The notes beneath the pieces were generated by a model. That model worked only from the letters and a program-made list of their open reading frames with translations. It had not been told where the DNA came from and searched no databases. Of a stretch of DNA of 64,000 bases, positions 41,410 to 51,416 are shown in pieces; the first letter of the stretch is position 1, and each line of letters begins with the position of its first letter. The stretch is taken from the NCBI GenBank assembly GCA_018003315.1, contig JAGNEJ010000013.1, forward strand, positions 1-64,000. The letters run 5' to 3'. The stretch is from Verrucomicrobiales bacterium. GTDB lineage: Bacteria; Verrucomicrobiota; Verrucomicrobiia; Verrucomicrobiales; V1-33. Position numbers and translations under genes: made by a program.

Positions 41410-44400
41410 ATGAACTGGAAAACCATTTTCGTACTGAGTTGTTTTGGAATGCTCATGGGAACGTCGAACGCACAGAATCCACCCGGCGCTGGAACAGCCG
41501 AAAAGCGGACGAAAGCGCAAAAACTGCAGAGCGACGGCAACTGGAAGGATGCACTGGTCCTTTGGAAGGAATTGATGACGGCTCCGGACAACGCCGGTAA
41601 ACCGCTCGCGGAAGACACCGCGCATCTGGTGGAATGCCTGGGTGCTGGAAACATCTGGGGCGAATTTGACGAACTGATGGACAAGGCCGTGACGGCCCAC
41701 CCGAAGGACTGGCGGCTGCTGGCGGCAGTGGCGGCGCAGTATTCCGAAAACGTGCCGCACTGGGGGCTGATCATCGAAAACCGGTTCCAGCGGGGCGGGC
41801 AGGGTTCGGGAAAACGAGTCGGCTCCGCGGACCGGGATCGGGTTCGCGCGATGCAGCTGCTGGAGCAGGCGTTTGTGACGGTGACCGGCAGTGCCGAGGC
41901 GGCGGCCAGGGATGCAGAGCAGTTTTACGCGCTTTTTGCGGAAACCATCGCCTCCAGGGAAAGCTGGGAACTGCAGGCGCTGACCGACCTGAAGACGCTG
42001 CCGGACTACGATGAACAGAACATTTACGGACGCCGTTTCGGCGGGCGTGGCATGTTCGCGCCATCCGCTGACCGCGGAGCGCCCGTGGATGAAAAAGGTG
42101 ATCCGGTCTTCCACCACACGCCTCAAAGCTGGGATACGTCCGCTTCCGACGGGGAACGCTGGCGCTTTGTCCTGACAAAACTCGCCGCCTGCGGAGAGCA
42201 GGGAAAAGAAATCGCAGACACTGCTTTCGCCCGGTTTTTGAAGGAGGATTTTGACGTCCATACCATGGCCCAATGGTGGCGGCCCATGGAGGATGATGAC
42301 GAGAAAAACCGCCAGCAGTCGATTTTTGCCGTCCACACCCTGAAGGAGACGGAAACGATCGCCCGATTGGCCACCGGTGTGAAGCGCTTCACCCTGCCTG
42401 AGGAGTTCAATTTCATCACGATGTTCCTGAAACTGGCGGAGACCGCCAAGAACGAGGACATCGCCAAGGGTGCCTTTGCCGAACTGGCCGGGACCTTCCA
42501 AGACCGGCGGCAGTTGGTCCGCGCGGCGGAAATCCTCCTGAAGCAGAAGCAGCGTTTTCCGAAACTGCCCAGCGATGCCTATCAGCAAATCGTCGGCAAC
42601 TGGGGACGCTTCGACGGGTCGATGGTGCAGACGCCGGGCGTCGGCGCGAAGGTGGGATTCACCTTCCGCAATGCCACCCTGGCGCACTTCAAGGCGCGGG
42701 AGATCCATTTCCCGCAACTGCTGGAAGATGTCAGGAAATACCTCGCCTCCGACCCTGAATCCATCGACTGGCAGAAAACCCAGATCGGCCAGATCGGGTG
42801 GCAGATTCTGGAGGACAACAACGCGAAATATGTCGGCAAGGAGGTGGCGAAATGGGATCTGGAACTGAAGCCGCGGGACGGCCACTGGGACCGGCGCATC
42901 GACGTGACCACGCCGCTGCAGACTCCGGGAGCCTATCTTTTGGAAGCCCAGGTGGAGCAGGGCAACAAGGTGGCCGTGCTGGTGTGGATCACCGACACCG
43001 TGATCGTCAAAAAAGCCGGCGGTGATGAGATACAGTATTTCGTGGTGGACGCGGTCACCGGCGCCCCCGTGTCCAAGGCAACGGTGGATTTCTTCGGCTG
43101 GCACCAGAAATACCTGCCGGCCAAGGAACAGAAGGGCAAGCGCAGAGCCCATACGGTCACGAAACGACTCACCGAATTTACCGATGAGAACGGGCAGTAT
43201 TTTGGCAAAAAGGACACGTTGGACCAGAACCTGCAATGGCTGGTGACGGCAACGACGGACAAGGGACGCTTCGCCCACCTTGGGTTTTCCAACGTCTGGT
43301 ATCCGGGGAACAACCCTGATTTTTTCGAGCAGACCAAGATTTATGTCATCACGGACCGGCCAGTGTACCGCCCGGGTCAGCCGGTGAAGTTCAAGGCCTG
43401 GGTGCGGCGGGCCAGATACGATGCCGCGATGGACAAGAGCGAATTTGCCAATCAGAAATGGCAGGTTGAAATCCTCGACGGCAAAGGGGTGAAGTTTTAC
43501 GAAAAATCCCTGACCAGCGACCAGTATGGCGGAATCAACGACGAACTGGTACTCAAGGAGGATGCCGCGCTGGGAGTCTGCCAGTTTCACATTTTCCGCA
43601 AACCGAACGAGCATCTGGAGCAGCAGGGCAGCTTCCGGGTGGAGGAATACAAAAAGCCGGAATTCGAAGTGAAGGTTGATGCCCCCGCCGATCCGGTGAT
43701 GCTAGGCGAGAAAGTGCCGGCCAAGGTTACGGCGAAATACTTTTTCGGCGCCCCGGTGGTCAACGCGAAGGTGAAATACAAGGTGCAGCGCAGCGCCCAT
43801 GAGAGCCGGTGGTATCCGGTGCGGCCGTGGGATTGGTTTTACGGACCCGGCTACTGGTGGTTTTGTTATGACTACGACTGGTATCCCGGCTGGAAAAACT
43901 GGGGCTGTCTGGCGCCGCACTGGTGGTGGGGCGGACACTCCGCCGACCCGCCGGAAGTAGTGCTGGAAAACGAAGCGCCGATCGGACCCGACGGCACCGT
44001 GACGATCGACATCGACACCGCCCTGGCAAAAGAACCGCACGGGGACGAGGACCATCGTTATGAAATCGCCGTGGAAGTCACGGACGAAAGCCGCCGCACC
44101 ATTGTGGGCAAGGGTTCGGTGCTGGTGGCGCGGCAACCGTTCAAGGTGAACCTGTGGACCGACCGCGGACATTACGAAGTCGGACAGGAAATCAATCTGG
44201 GCATCAAGGCGCACACTCTCGATCACAAGGGGGTGAAGGGCGACGGCAAAGTGCAACTCTTCAAACTGTCCTACAACGACAAGGGCGAACCGCAGGAGCG
44301 GGAAGTGAAAGTCCAGGATTTCAAAACCGACGGTGAAGGCTCGGCGAACCTGAAGTTCAGCGCCACCGAGGCCGGGCAATACCGCTTCTCCGCAAAGGTG

Positions 44401-47400
44401 ACCGATGCCAAAGGCCGCACCGTGGAGGGCGGTTATGTCATTGTGATCCGCGGCCAGGGCATGGACGGGCGTGATTTTCGATTTGCCCAGCTGGAAATCG
44501 TCCCGGAAAAGGCGGAATACGCTCCCGGGGAGGAAGTGAAACTGCTGATCAACACCGAACGCGCCGGGAGCACGGTGTTTTTCTACGTACGCAGCTCCCA
44601 GGGAGTGGCACCCAGACCGCAGGTGCTGAAGCTCGACGGCAAAAGCGCCACGCAAGTTGTAAAAGTGGCCCTGGGCGACATGCCTAACTTTTTTGTCGAG
44701 GCCTTCACCGTCAGCGACGGAAACGTGCACAAGGCGGTCAAGGAAATCGTGGTGCCGCCGGCGAAACGGGTGCTGAACCTCGAAGTGCTGGCCGATGCAG
44801 CAAAGCACAAGCCGCGTGACCAGGCGAAAGTGAAGATAAAGCTCACGGACCTCGACGGCAAGCCGTTCGTCGGTTCCACGGTGGTCACCGTCTATGACAA
44901 GGCACTGGAATACATTTCCGGAGGATCGAATGTCCCTGACATCAAGGAATACTTCTGGAAGTGGCGGCGGCATTATTCCGACCATTCGGAATCCAGCGTG
45001 CAACTTGCTTTTCCGGGGTTGAATCTGCCGCGCGGCTCAGCGGGCATGAACCTGCTGGGTGTCTTCGGTGACTTGACAGGGGATACTGCGGACGACCCAT
45101 TCGGTGACAGTGGAGCGCAGCGGCGCAGGTCCGCCAGCCGGGGCGGGCCGGGTTATGGCGGAGTGGCCAAGTCCCGTGGCGGCATGGCGCCGCCCATGCC
45201 CATGGCGGCACCCATGCCCGCAGAGGGCATGGACGGATTCGCCGCCAGCAGCTCACGAATGGCCGAAGCGCCGCTGGCGAAAAATGGGGCGGCTGCAGAC
45301 GCCTTCTTTGATGCCGCGGAAGGCGGCGGAGCTGGAGCGCCGGCACCGCAGGTCATGATCCGCACCGACTTTGCCGATGCCATCCACTGGACGGCCACGG
45401 TGGAGACCAATGCCGAAGGCGAGGCGCACATTGAAGTCCCCCTGCCCGACAACCTGACCACCTGGAAAATCAAGTCCTGGGGCATGGGCCACGGCACCCG
45501 CGTCGGCGAGGGCGAGGCGGAAGTCATCACCAGCAAAGATCTCATCCTGCGCCAGCAGGCGCCGCGCTTCTTTGTGGAAAAAGATGAAGTGGTCCTCAGC
45601 GCCAATGTGCATAATTATCTCCCTGACAAAAAGGACGTGAAGGTGAGCCTGGAACTGGACAGCGGCTGTCTGGAGGTGATGCCCGGCCAGGAACTGACGC
45701 GGACCATTGCGCTGGACAGCCAGAAGGAACAGCGGGTGGACTGGCGGGTGAAAGCGGTGAGGGAAGGAACGGCGGTCGTCCGCATGAAGGCGATCACGGA
45801 CAAGGACAGCGACGCCATGGAGATGAAATATCCCGTTTACGTCCACGGCATGCTCAAGACCGACAGCTACAGCGGTGCCATCCGGCCTGAAGCAACGGCG
45901 GGCAAGGTGGAAGTCACCATTCCCAACGAGCGGCGGCCGGAGCAGTCGCGGATCGAAGTCCGCTACAGCCCGACCATTGCCACGGCCATTGTGGATGCCG
46001 TTCCTTATCTCGCGGACTACCCCTATGGTTGCACCGAACAGACGCTGAATCGTTTCCTGCCCGCCCTGCTGGCGCGCAAGCTGCTGCAGGACATGGGAAT
46101 CGACCTCGCCGCCGTTCAGGCCAAACGTTCCAATTTGAATCCGCAGGAAATCGGCGACGACAAGGAACGCATGGCGCAGTGGAAAAAGCGCTACGTGGAC
46201 AATGTCGTTTTCGACGCGGCCGAGTATGACAAAATCGTGAAGCAGGGCCTGCAGAAGCTGGTGTCCATGCAGAACCGCGACGGCGGCTGGGGATGGTTTT
46301 CCGGCGAGCGGGAACAGAGCTACCCCCACACCACCGCGGTGGTGGTCCACGGGCTGCTCCAGGCCCGCGCTGCCGATCTGGCGATTCCGCAGGGAGTCCT
46401 GGAAAATGGCCTGGCCTGGCTCAAGGCTTACGAGCAGGAGCAGGTGGAGAATATCAAACTCTGGGAGAAAACCAAGGGGGACAAGGGTAAACCCAAAGCC
46501 GACAATCTGGATGCTTTCGACCACATGGTCCTCACGGAAGGCGACGTGGTGAATGCCGAAATGCGCGAATTTCTCTACCGCGACCGCAACGGTCTCGCCG
46601 TCTATGCGAAATGCGTGTACGGCCTGGCGCTGGCCATTCAGGGCCAGGAGGAGAAGCGCGACATGCTGGTGAAGAACATTGAGCAGTTCCTCGTGATCGA
46701 CAACGAGAACCAGTCCGCCCGGCTGGACTTGCGCAATGGCGGCTTCTGGTGGTGGTGGTATGGCAGCGAATTCGAAGCCCAGGCATTTTACCTCAAGCTG
46801 CTGGCTAAAATCGACCCCAAGAGCGAAAAAGCATCCGGTCTGGTGAAATACATCGTCAACAACCGGAAGAATGCCACCTGGTGGACTTCCACCCGCGACA
46901 CCGCCTACTGCGTGGAGGCGCTCAATGACTACCTGAAGGCCACCAAAGAAAATGAACCTGAGGTCACCGTGCAGGTGCTGTTCGACGGACAGGTGAAGAA
47001 AGAGGTGAAGATCACCAAGGAAAACCTGTTCAGTTATGACAATGCGTTCGTCTTGGAAGGTGCCGCGGTGCCGGCTGGGAAGCACACGGTGGAAATCAAG
47101 AAAACCGGGAAAAGTCCGGTGTATTTCAATGCCTACGTCACCAACTTCACGCTGGAAGACCGCATCACCCGTGCGGGCTTGGAGGTGAAGATCGACCGGA
47201 AGTATTACAAACTCACGGAACGCAAGGACGCCAAAGCCCAAGTCAGCGGCAGCCGCGGCCAGGTCATCAACCAGAAGGTGCTCAAATACGACCGTGCGGA
47301 GATCAGGGACGGTGCGGAGTTGAAGAGCGGCGACCTGATCGAGGTGGAGCTGCTCATCGAAAGCAAGAACGACTACGAGTATCTGGTGTTCGAAGATATG

Positions 47401-47658
47401 AAGGCTGCGGGATTCGAGGCGGAAGACGTGCGCAGCGGCTATGTTTCGGGGGATGGGCTCGGGACCTACCGCGAATTCCGCGATGAACGCGTCGCGATGT
47501 TTGTCAGGGCGCTGCCGCTGGGCAAGCACAGCCTCACCTACCGGCTGCGCGCCGAGGTTCCCGGAAAATTCAGCGCCCTGCCCGCCAAGGCCAGCGCCAT
47601 GTATGCTCCGGAACTCCGTGCCAACAGCGACGAAATGAAGCTGGGCGTGGCGGACTGA
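41410..47658 (+). CDS. bacterial alpha-2-macroglobulin-like protease inhibitor
   Basis: A 2082-residue exported protein (signal MNWKTIFVLSCFGMLMGTSNA). Macroglobulin repeats occupy the middle: KIYVITDRPVYRPGQPVKFK is the usual MG start. DAIHWTATVETNAEGEAHIE and LPDNLTTWKIKSWG are the A2M domain. YGCTEQTLNRF carries the thioester Cys1541-Gln1544, and the thioester-domain helices follow (NRDGGWGWFSG, FWWWWYGSEFEAQAF). Residues about 1235-1287 are Gly/Met/Pro/Arg-rich and may serve as the bait region. Residues about 798-849 form an insert very rich in Trp and Tyr. It is longer than typical Escherichia YfhM, and no pbpC neighbour is present. It probably traps foreign proteases in the periplasm or at the surface. 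Confidence 0.92.
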   Translation: MNWKTIFVLSCFGMLMGTSNAQNPPGAGTAEKRTKAQKLQSDGNWKDALVLWKELMTAPDNAGKPLAEDTAHLVECLGAGNIWGEFDELMDKAVTAHPKDWRLLAAVAAQYSENVPHWGLIIENRFQRGGQGSGKRVGSADRDRVRAMQLLEQAFVTVTGSAEAAARDAEQFYALFAETIASRESWELQALTDLKTLPDYDEQNIYGRRFGGRGMFAPSADRGAPVDEKGDPVFHHTPQSWDTSASDGERWRFVLTKLAACGEQGKEIADTAFARFLKEDFDVHTMAQWWRPMEDDDEKNRQQSIFAVHTLKETETIARLATGVKRFTLPEEFNFITMFLKLAETAKNEDIAKGAFAELAGTFQDRRQLVRAAEILLKQKQRFPKLPSDAYQQIVGNWGRFDGSMVQTPGVGAKVGFTFRNATLAHFKAREIHFPQLLEDVRKYLASDPESIDWQKTQIGQIGWQILEDNNAKYVGKEVAKWDLELKPRDGHWDRRIDVTTPLQTPGAYLLEAQVEQGNKVAVLVWITDTVIVKKAGGDEIQYFVVDAVTGAPVSKATVDFFGWHQKYLPAKEQKGKRRAHTVTKRLTEFTDENGQYFGKKDTLDQNLQWLVTATTDKGRFAHLGFSNVWYPGNNPDFFEQTKIYVITDRPVYRPGQPVKFKAWVRRARYDAAMDKSEFANQKWQVEILDGKGVKFYEKSLTSDQYGGINDELVLKEDAALGVCQFHIFRKPNEHLEQQGSFRVEEYKKPEFEVKVDAPADPVMLGEKVPAKVTAKYFFGAPVVNAKVKYKVQRSAHESRWYPVRPWDWFYGPGYWWFCYDYDWYPGWKNWGCLAPHWWWGGHSADPPEVVLENEAPIGPDGTVTIDIDTALAKEPHGDEDHRYEIAVEVTDESRRTIVGKGSVLVARQPFKVNLWTDRGHYEVGQEINLGIKAHTLDHKGVKGDGKVQLFKLSYNDKGEPQEREVKVQDFKTDGEGSANLKFSATEAGQYRFSAKVTDAKGRTVEGGYVIVIRGQGMDGRDFRFAQLEIVPEKAEYAPGEEVKLLINTERAGSTVFFYVRSSQGVAPRPQVLKLDGKSATQVVKVALGDMPNFFVEAFTVSDGNVHKAVKEIVVPPAKRVLNLEVLADAAKHKPRDQAKVKIKLTDLDGKPFVGSTVVTVYDKALEYISGGSNVPDIKEYFWKWRRHYSDHSESSVQLAFPGLNLPRGSAGMNLLGVFGDLTGDTADDPFGDSGAQRRRSASRGGPGYGGVAKSRGGMAPPMPMAAPMPAEGMDGFAASSSRMAEAPLAKNGAAADAFFDAAEGGGAGAPAPQVMIRTDFADAIHWTATVETNAEGEAHIEVPLPDNLTTWKIKSWGMGHGTRVGEGEAEVITSKDLILRQQAPRFFVEKDEVVLSANVHNYLPDKKDVKVSLELDSGCLEVMPGQELTRTIALDSQKEQRVDWRVKAVREGTAVVRMKAITDKDSDAMEMKYPVYVHGMLKTDSYSGAIRPEATAGKVEVTIPNERRPEQSRIEVRYSPTIATAIVDAVPYLADYPYGCTEQTLNRFLPALLARKLLQDMGIDLAAVQAKRSNLNPQEIGDDKERMAQWKKRYVDNVVFDAAEYDKIVKQGLQKLVSMQNRDGGWGWFSGEREQSYPHTTAVVVHGLLQARAADLAIPQGVLENGLAWLKAYEQEQVENIKLWEKTKGDKGKPKADNLDAFDHMVLTEGDVVNAEMREFLYRDRNGLAVYAKCVYGLALAIQGQEEKRDMLVKNIEQFLVIDNENQSARLDLRNGGFWWWWYGSEFEAQAFYLKLLAKIDPKSEKASGLVKYIVNNRKNATWWTSTRDTAYCVEALNDYLKATKENEPEVTVQVLFDGQVKKEVKITKENLFSYDNAFVLEGAAVPAGKHTVEIKKTGKSPVYFNAYVTNFTLEDRITRAGLEVKIDRKYYKLTERKDAKAQVSGSRGQVINQKVLKYDRAEIRDGAELKSGDLIEVELLIESKNDYEYLVFEDMKAAGFEAEDVRSGYVSGDGLGTYREFRDERVAMFVRALPLGKHSLTYRLRAEVPGKFSALPAKASAMYAPELRANSDEMKLGVAD

Positions 47659-47667
47659 AGCCGGGTA

Positions 47668-48717
47668 TCAGCCGCCAATCGCAATCATGGTGCGGTTGGG
47701 TTCGTAGTTGTTGCGGAAATCATGCTCCTTTGGCTTCCGCGCCACCACGTCCAGGAAAAACTGCCGCAATTCCTCATCCGAAGCGCCCGCACGCAGCACC
47801 TTCAGCAGGTCGAATTCCAGATAACTGCCCAGACACGGGCGCAACCGTCCGTCGGCGGTCAGGCGCAGCTTGTTGCAGGCATCGCAAAAATGCAGGTTGG
47901 TCATCGCGCCGATGAACCCGATGACCTGTTCGCGTCCCGGAATCTGATAATACACCGCAGGTCCGTTGCCCTTGACGTCTGTCCGCGGAAGCAGCGGGCC
48001 GTAGCGGGCTTCGATGCTCTTCTGCGCCGCTCCGGCACTCAGGAAATTGCCCTCGGTGAGCATTTCCCGGCTGCTGACCGGCATGAGTTCGATGAAGCGC
48101 AGCACGCAGTGGTTGGCTGCGGCAAATTCGATCAATTCCGGCAGCGTCTCGGCGCTTCTTCCGTGCATGAGCACTGCATTGAGCTTCACCTTGGGGATGC
48201 CCGCGGCAAGAGCGGCGTCGATTCCCGCAAGCACCCTGGGCAGAAAATCGCGCCCCGCGGTGGCGGCGTATTCCGCACGGTCCAGGCTGTCGAGTGAAAT
48301 GTTGACGCTGCGCACCCCAGCCGCGGCGAGGGCTTCCGCCGTGGTGCGTCCGCAGTTCGTTTCGGGATCCGGGTCCGCCAGCAGGGTGCCGTTGGTGGAA
48401 ACCCCGACTTCCTCAATGCCGGGCAGCGAGCGCAGTTCCCTGACAAATCCGAGCACTCCGCGGCGGGTTAACGGCTCTCCGCCGGTCACCCGCACCTTGC
48501 GGATGCCCAGCGCAGTGCCAACCCTGACGATGCGCAGGATTTCCTCGTAGGTGAGAATGCCATCGCGCGGCAGCCACTGCTGCACCTCCTCCGGGATGCA
48601 GTAACGGCAACGCTCGTTGCAGCGGTCGGTGACGGAAATGCGCAGATAGGAAATTCGATGGCCAAAACGGTCTTCCACGGATAAAAATAAGGTGGGCTCA
48701 GGTGCCCGCAAATTCAA
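47668..48717 (-). CDS. moaA: GTP 3',8-cyclase (molybdenum cofactor synthesis)
   Basis: A 349-residue radical SAM enzyme for the first step of molybdopterin synthesis. The SAM cluster is C33-x3-C37-x2-C40 (DRCNERCRYC). The second cluster is in FCDACNKLRLTADGRLRPC near residue 282. VTGGEPLTRRG and STNGTLL are typical. The polypeptide ends in Gly-Gly, the MoaA tail needed for activity. Between them, SLDSLDRAEYAATAGRD is the usual central motif. No other mo-genes are in the window. It converges on the alpha-2-macroglobulin gene (9-nt gap) and its start is 14 nt from the divergent lipoprotein gene. Confidence 0.95.
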   Translation of the reverse strand: MNLRAPEPTLFLSVEDRFGHRISYLRISVTDRCNERCRYCIPEEVQQWLPRDGILTYEEILRIVRVGTALGIRKVRVTGGEPLTRRGVLGFVRELRSLPGIEEVGVSTNGTLLADPDPETNCGRTTAEALAAAGVRSVNISLDSLDRAEYAATAGRDFLPRVLAGIDAALAAGIPKVKLNAVLMHGRSAETLPELIEFAAANHCVLRFIELMPVSSREMLTEGNFLSAGAAQKSIEARYGPLLPRTDVKGNGPAVYYQIPGREQVIGFIGAMTNLHFCDACNKLRLTADGRLRPCLGSYLEFDLLKVLRAGASDEELRQFFLDVVARKPKEHDFRNNYEPNRTMIAIGG

Positions 48718-48731
48718 AAATCCGCCGAATC

Positions 48732-49193
48732 ATGTCCTGTCCCGTTCCCCTCCGTTTCCTCCCCGGACTGTTGGCCGCACTGTTTCTCTGCGGGTGTGCC
48801 GCATCGACGCCGCAGAGCCGCATCGCCAAGCGGCCCGAGGCCTTTGCCGCCATTCCCGCCAAGCACAAGGAACTGGCGCAGCGCGGTTCCATCAGCGAAG
48901 GCATGTCGAAGGACGCGGTTTGGATCGCATGGGGGCCGGCCAATCAAATTCTGCGCGGGTCCGTCAACGGCAAGAGCTACGATCTGTGGCGCTACACCGG
49001 CCTGCGTCCCGTTTACCAGCACAGTTTCGGGATGGGAATTTCCTTTGGCCACCACCATGGACACCGGGGGTGCGGAGGATGGTCCGCACCTTACTATGAC
49101 TACGACTACGGTCCGGTTTATGTTCCGTTTACCGCGGCGGAAGTGCGCTTTCGCAACGACGCCGTGGTCTCGTGGGAGCGCCTCGCACGCTAA
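48732..49193 (+). CDS. BamE/SmpA-like lipoprotein
   Basis: A 153-residue lipoprotein: signal MSCPVPLRFLPGLLAALFLC with the lipobox Cys near residue 22 (FLCGCAAS). The segment ISEGMSKDAVWIAWGPAN, then KSYDLWRYTG, resembles the BamE/OmlA fold (helix-helix followed by a beta sheet), where GxxxxxVxxxxGxP is characteristic. A His/Gly- and Tyr/Asp-rich segment follows (FGHHHGHRG; YYDYDYGPVY). Role at the outer membrane is likely but unproven. An open start at 48702 overlaps moaA; Met at 48732 begins the signal peptide. Confidence 0.6.
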   Translation: MSCPVPLRFLPGLLAALFLCGCAASTPQSRIAKRPEAFAAIPAKHKELAQRGSISEGMSKDAVWIAWGPANQILRGSVNGKSYDLWRYTGLRPVYQHSFGMGISFGHHHGHRGCGGWSAPYYDYDYGPVYVPFTAAEVRFRNDAVVSWERLAR

Positions 49194-49200
49194 GCGGCGC

Positions 49201-50022
49201 TCACGGCAGCAGGCGCACTCCGCCGTGCAGCACCCTGACACGCCGACTTCCGGGAAATGGGCGGGTGCTCACTGCGGCCTCGCCCAGCATCACCATGGTG
49301 GCACGGCCACCCGCAGCTTGGGCATCGCGGATGCACTGCACCAGTCGCTCGCTTTGCAGCAGCCCGGAGTTTTCAGCAAACTGCAGTGAGACGGCGAAAA
49401 GCCGGTCCAGAGTCAGGTCAGCCCCGCATCTGCCCAACTCCGCCAGCGCCGAGTGACCGGCGGCATTGACTGCCAGGAGTTTCTGCCGGCTGCCGATCAC
49501 TTCCGGCGTGTGGATGGGGCCAAAAATGCGGACGTGCAGATTCTCCGCCTTCACTGGCAGTTGCGAAACTTGCAGCGGTTCGAACTTCCGGGTCTTGATC
49601 ATGATGCCGCCGTTGAACTGCCCGCCCACGTCGCCGAGGCCGGTGGCATGATCCACCTCGGCGCGGTGTGCAATCATGCCCAGATCACCCCGCGCATTGC
49701 CCAGATCGAGGAAGGCATCGATTGCAATCGCCGCCGCCAGGGCGCTGGCGCCGCTCATGCCAAAGCCGCAGCCAAACGGAAACGCCGCCTGGATGTCGAG
49801 CCGCAGCGGGCGGTCGGTCAATTCCCGCATCACCTGCGCCACGGTGGGGAATTCCCAGGATTCTCCATGAACAAAGATGCCTGGCTCGTCCGCTGGGTTC
49901 ACGGAAACAACAGCGCCCTCGTCCAACGTAATGCCCACGCCCAGCGATCCCCTTCCGTGCGGGAGTTCCGCGTCGTAGGTTTCAAAAATCAGGGAAATGT
50001 TCGCGGGAGCGAAGGCGCGCAT
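49201..50022 (-). CDS. GHMP kinase, pantoate-kinase-like
   Basis: About 273 residues with the GHMP-kinase phosphate loop PFGCGFGMSGASALAAAIAI near residue 85. The opening RAFAPANISLIFETYD, then RGSLGVGITLDEG, is close to the archaeal pantoate kinase/COG1829 pattern (coenzyme A synthesis), but COG1829 contains other small-molecule kinases, so the substrate is not certain. A GTG at 50106 overlaps the purK stop by four bases and would add 28 residues of poor composition; Met at 50022 gives a normal start. It sits directly behind purK and is probably co-transcribed. Confidence 0.7.
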   Translation of the reverse strand: MRAFAPANISLIFETYDAELPHGRGSLGVGITLDEGAVVSVNPADEPGIFVHGESWEFPTVAQVMRELTDRPLRLDIQAAFPFGCGFGMSGASALAAAIAIDAFLDLGNARGDLGMIAHRAEVDHATGLGDVGGQFNGGIMIKTRKFEPLQVSQLPVKAENLHVRIFGPIHTPEVIGSRQKLLAVNAAGHSALAELGRCGADLTLDRLFAVSLQFAENSGLLQSERLVQCIRDAQAAGGRATMVMLGEAAVSTRPFPGSRRVRVLHGGVRLLP

Positions 50023-50102
50023 GGTCGCGCGCAGTTTTCCGTTCGCCTCACGGAATGTCCAACAGATTGCGGGCGGATTCCATGCGTCCGACCGCGCGGC
50101 CC

Positions 50103-51299
50103 TCACGCCTTCACCGGCTCCGGCGGAGCGTTCTCCCGCCAGGCTTTGGCCGCCGCGTCCAGGGCATTCTTGATTTCCCCGGCATCGCGCAGTGCCTCCT
50201 CCACCGTGTCGCCTAGCACGGTAAAATGTCCCATTTTGCGTTTTGTCAGGGCGCGGCGTTTTCCGTAGAGATGCAGTTTGGCCCGCGGGTGGCGCAGGAC
50301 CGGCGACCAGTCCGGCGGAGTGGTTTCGCCGAACCAGACATCGCCCAGCAGATTCTTCATGACCGCGGGCGCATGCTGGCGGGTGCTGCCCAAATCCAGT
50401 CCGGCCACGGCGCGCAGTTGCTGTTCGAACTGGCTGCAGTCGCAGGCGTCGATGGTGTGGTGGCCGCTGTTGTGAGGCCGCGGGGCGATTTCATTGACCA
50501 GCAGTTGTCCGTCCTGGGTGACAAACATTTCCACCGCCAGCGTGCCGACGTAGTCCAGCGCATCCGCCACGGATCGGGCCAGGTGGATGGCTTCCGCGGC
50601 CCGTTCCGGTGCGAGGCGCGCCGGTGCTATGGTCGTGTCCAGAATGTGATGGCGGTGGATGTTTTCACACGGCGGAAAGGCGGCATAGGCGCCGCGTTGA
50701 TCCCGCGCGCCAACCACAGAAATTTCCATGGCGAAGTCCACCCATTGCTCCACCACGCCGCGCGGTGCTCCGAAGTTGTGCCAGATTTCCTCCACGTTTT
50801 CCCCGCCATCCAGCCGGATCTGCCCTTTTCCGTCATAACCAAATGCGGCTGTTTTCAGCACACACGGCACGCCAATTTCAGTGAGGGCACCGCGCAGCGT
50901 GTCCGGGCCATGAACCACGCGGAAGGCCGCATGGGCCAGGCCGTGGGCCTTGAGGAAGTTTTTCTCTTTCTCCCGGTTTTGAGTTGTCTCCAGTGCATGG
51001 CGACTGGGAAAAATGGGTCGCCGCTGTTCCACCGCTTCCAAAAAGGCACCGGGGATGTTTTCAAACTCCATCGTCACCACGTCCACCTCGCGGATGAACT
51101 GGGCGGTGGCTTCAGGGTCGAAATACGGTGCGTTGATCTCCCGGTCTGCAAACTGGCCGGCTGGACTCGGCGGATATTCGTCCGTGAAGACCACCACCCG
51201 GTAGCCACTGCGCCGCGCCTCCCGTGCCAGCATGCGTCCAAGCTGGCCGCCGCCAATGATGCCAAGAGTCTGGCCGGGTTGCAGGATATGGGATGTCAT
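50103..51299 (-). CDS. purK: N5-carboxyaminoimidazole ribonucleotide synthase
   Basis: A 398-residue ATP-grasp enzyme of purine synthesis that carboxylates AIR. The N-terminal signature GIIGGGQLGRMLAREARRSG is typical of PurK. MEFENIP and RRPIFPSRHALETTQNREKEK follow. The ATP-grasp core has PCVLKTAAFGYDGKGQIRL, and the C-terminal part has EIAPRPHNSGHHTIDAC and QFEQQLRAV. The frame is open to 51407, but Met at 51299 (MTSHILQPGQ) fits the family start. purE is not adjacent. The GHMP-kinase gene follows on the same strand. Confidence 0.95.
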   Translation of the reverse strand: MTSHILQPGQTLGIIGGGQLGRMLAREARRSGYRVVVFTDEYPPSPAGQFADREINAPYFDPEATAQFIREVDVVTMEFENIPGAFLEAVEQRRPIFPSRHALETTQNREKEKNFLKAHGLAHAAFRVVHGPDTLRGALTEIGVPCVLKTAAFGYDGKGQIRLDGGENVEEIWHNFGAPRGVVEQWVDFAMEISVVGARDQRGAYAAFPPCENIHRHHILDTTIAPARLAPERAAEAIHLARSVADALDYVGTLAVEMFVTQDGQLLVNEIAPRPHNSGHHTIDACDCSQFEQQLRAVAGLDLGSTRQHAPAVMKNLLGDVWFGETTPPDWSPVLRHPRAKLHLYGKRRALTKRKMGHFTVLGDTVEEALRDAGEIKNALDAAAKAWRENAPPEPVKA

Positions 51300-51416
51300 C
51301 CGGCTATGACTAGAAGAGCCCGGGCGGATTGCAACCTGCGGCGCATCCGATCCGCCGCAGGTTGTTCGGCATCGGCCCTCCGGAGGAAAATCATTCCCCG
51401 CGGGCATTCCTGCAGA

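Noticed and set aside
45253-47529. 758-codon minus-strand frame opposite the alpha-2-macroglobulin gene
   Set aside because: Antisense shadow rich in His, Gln and Arg with no start signal.
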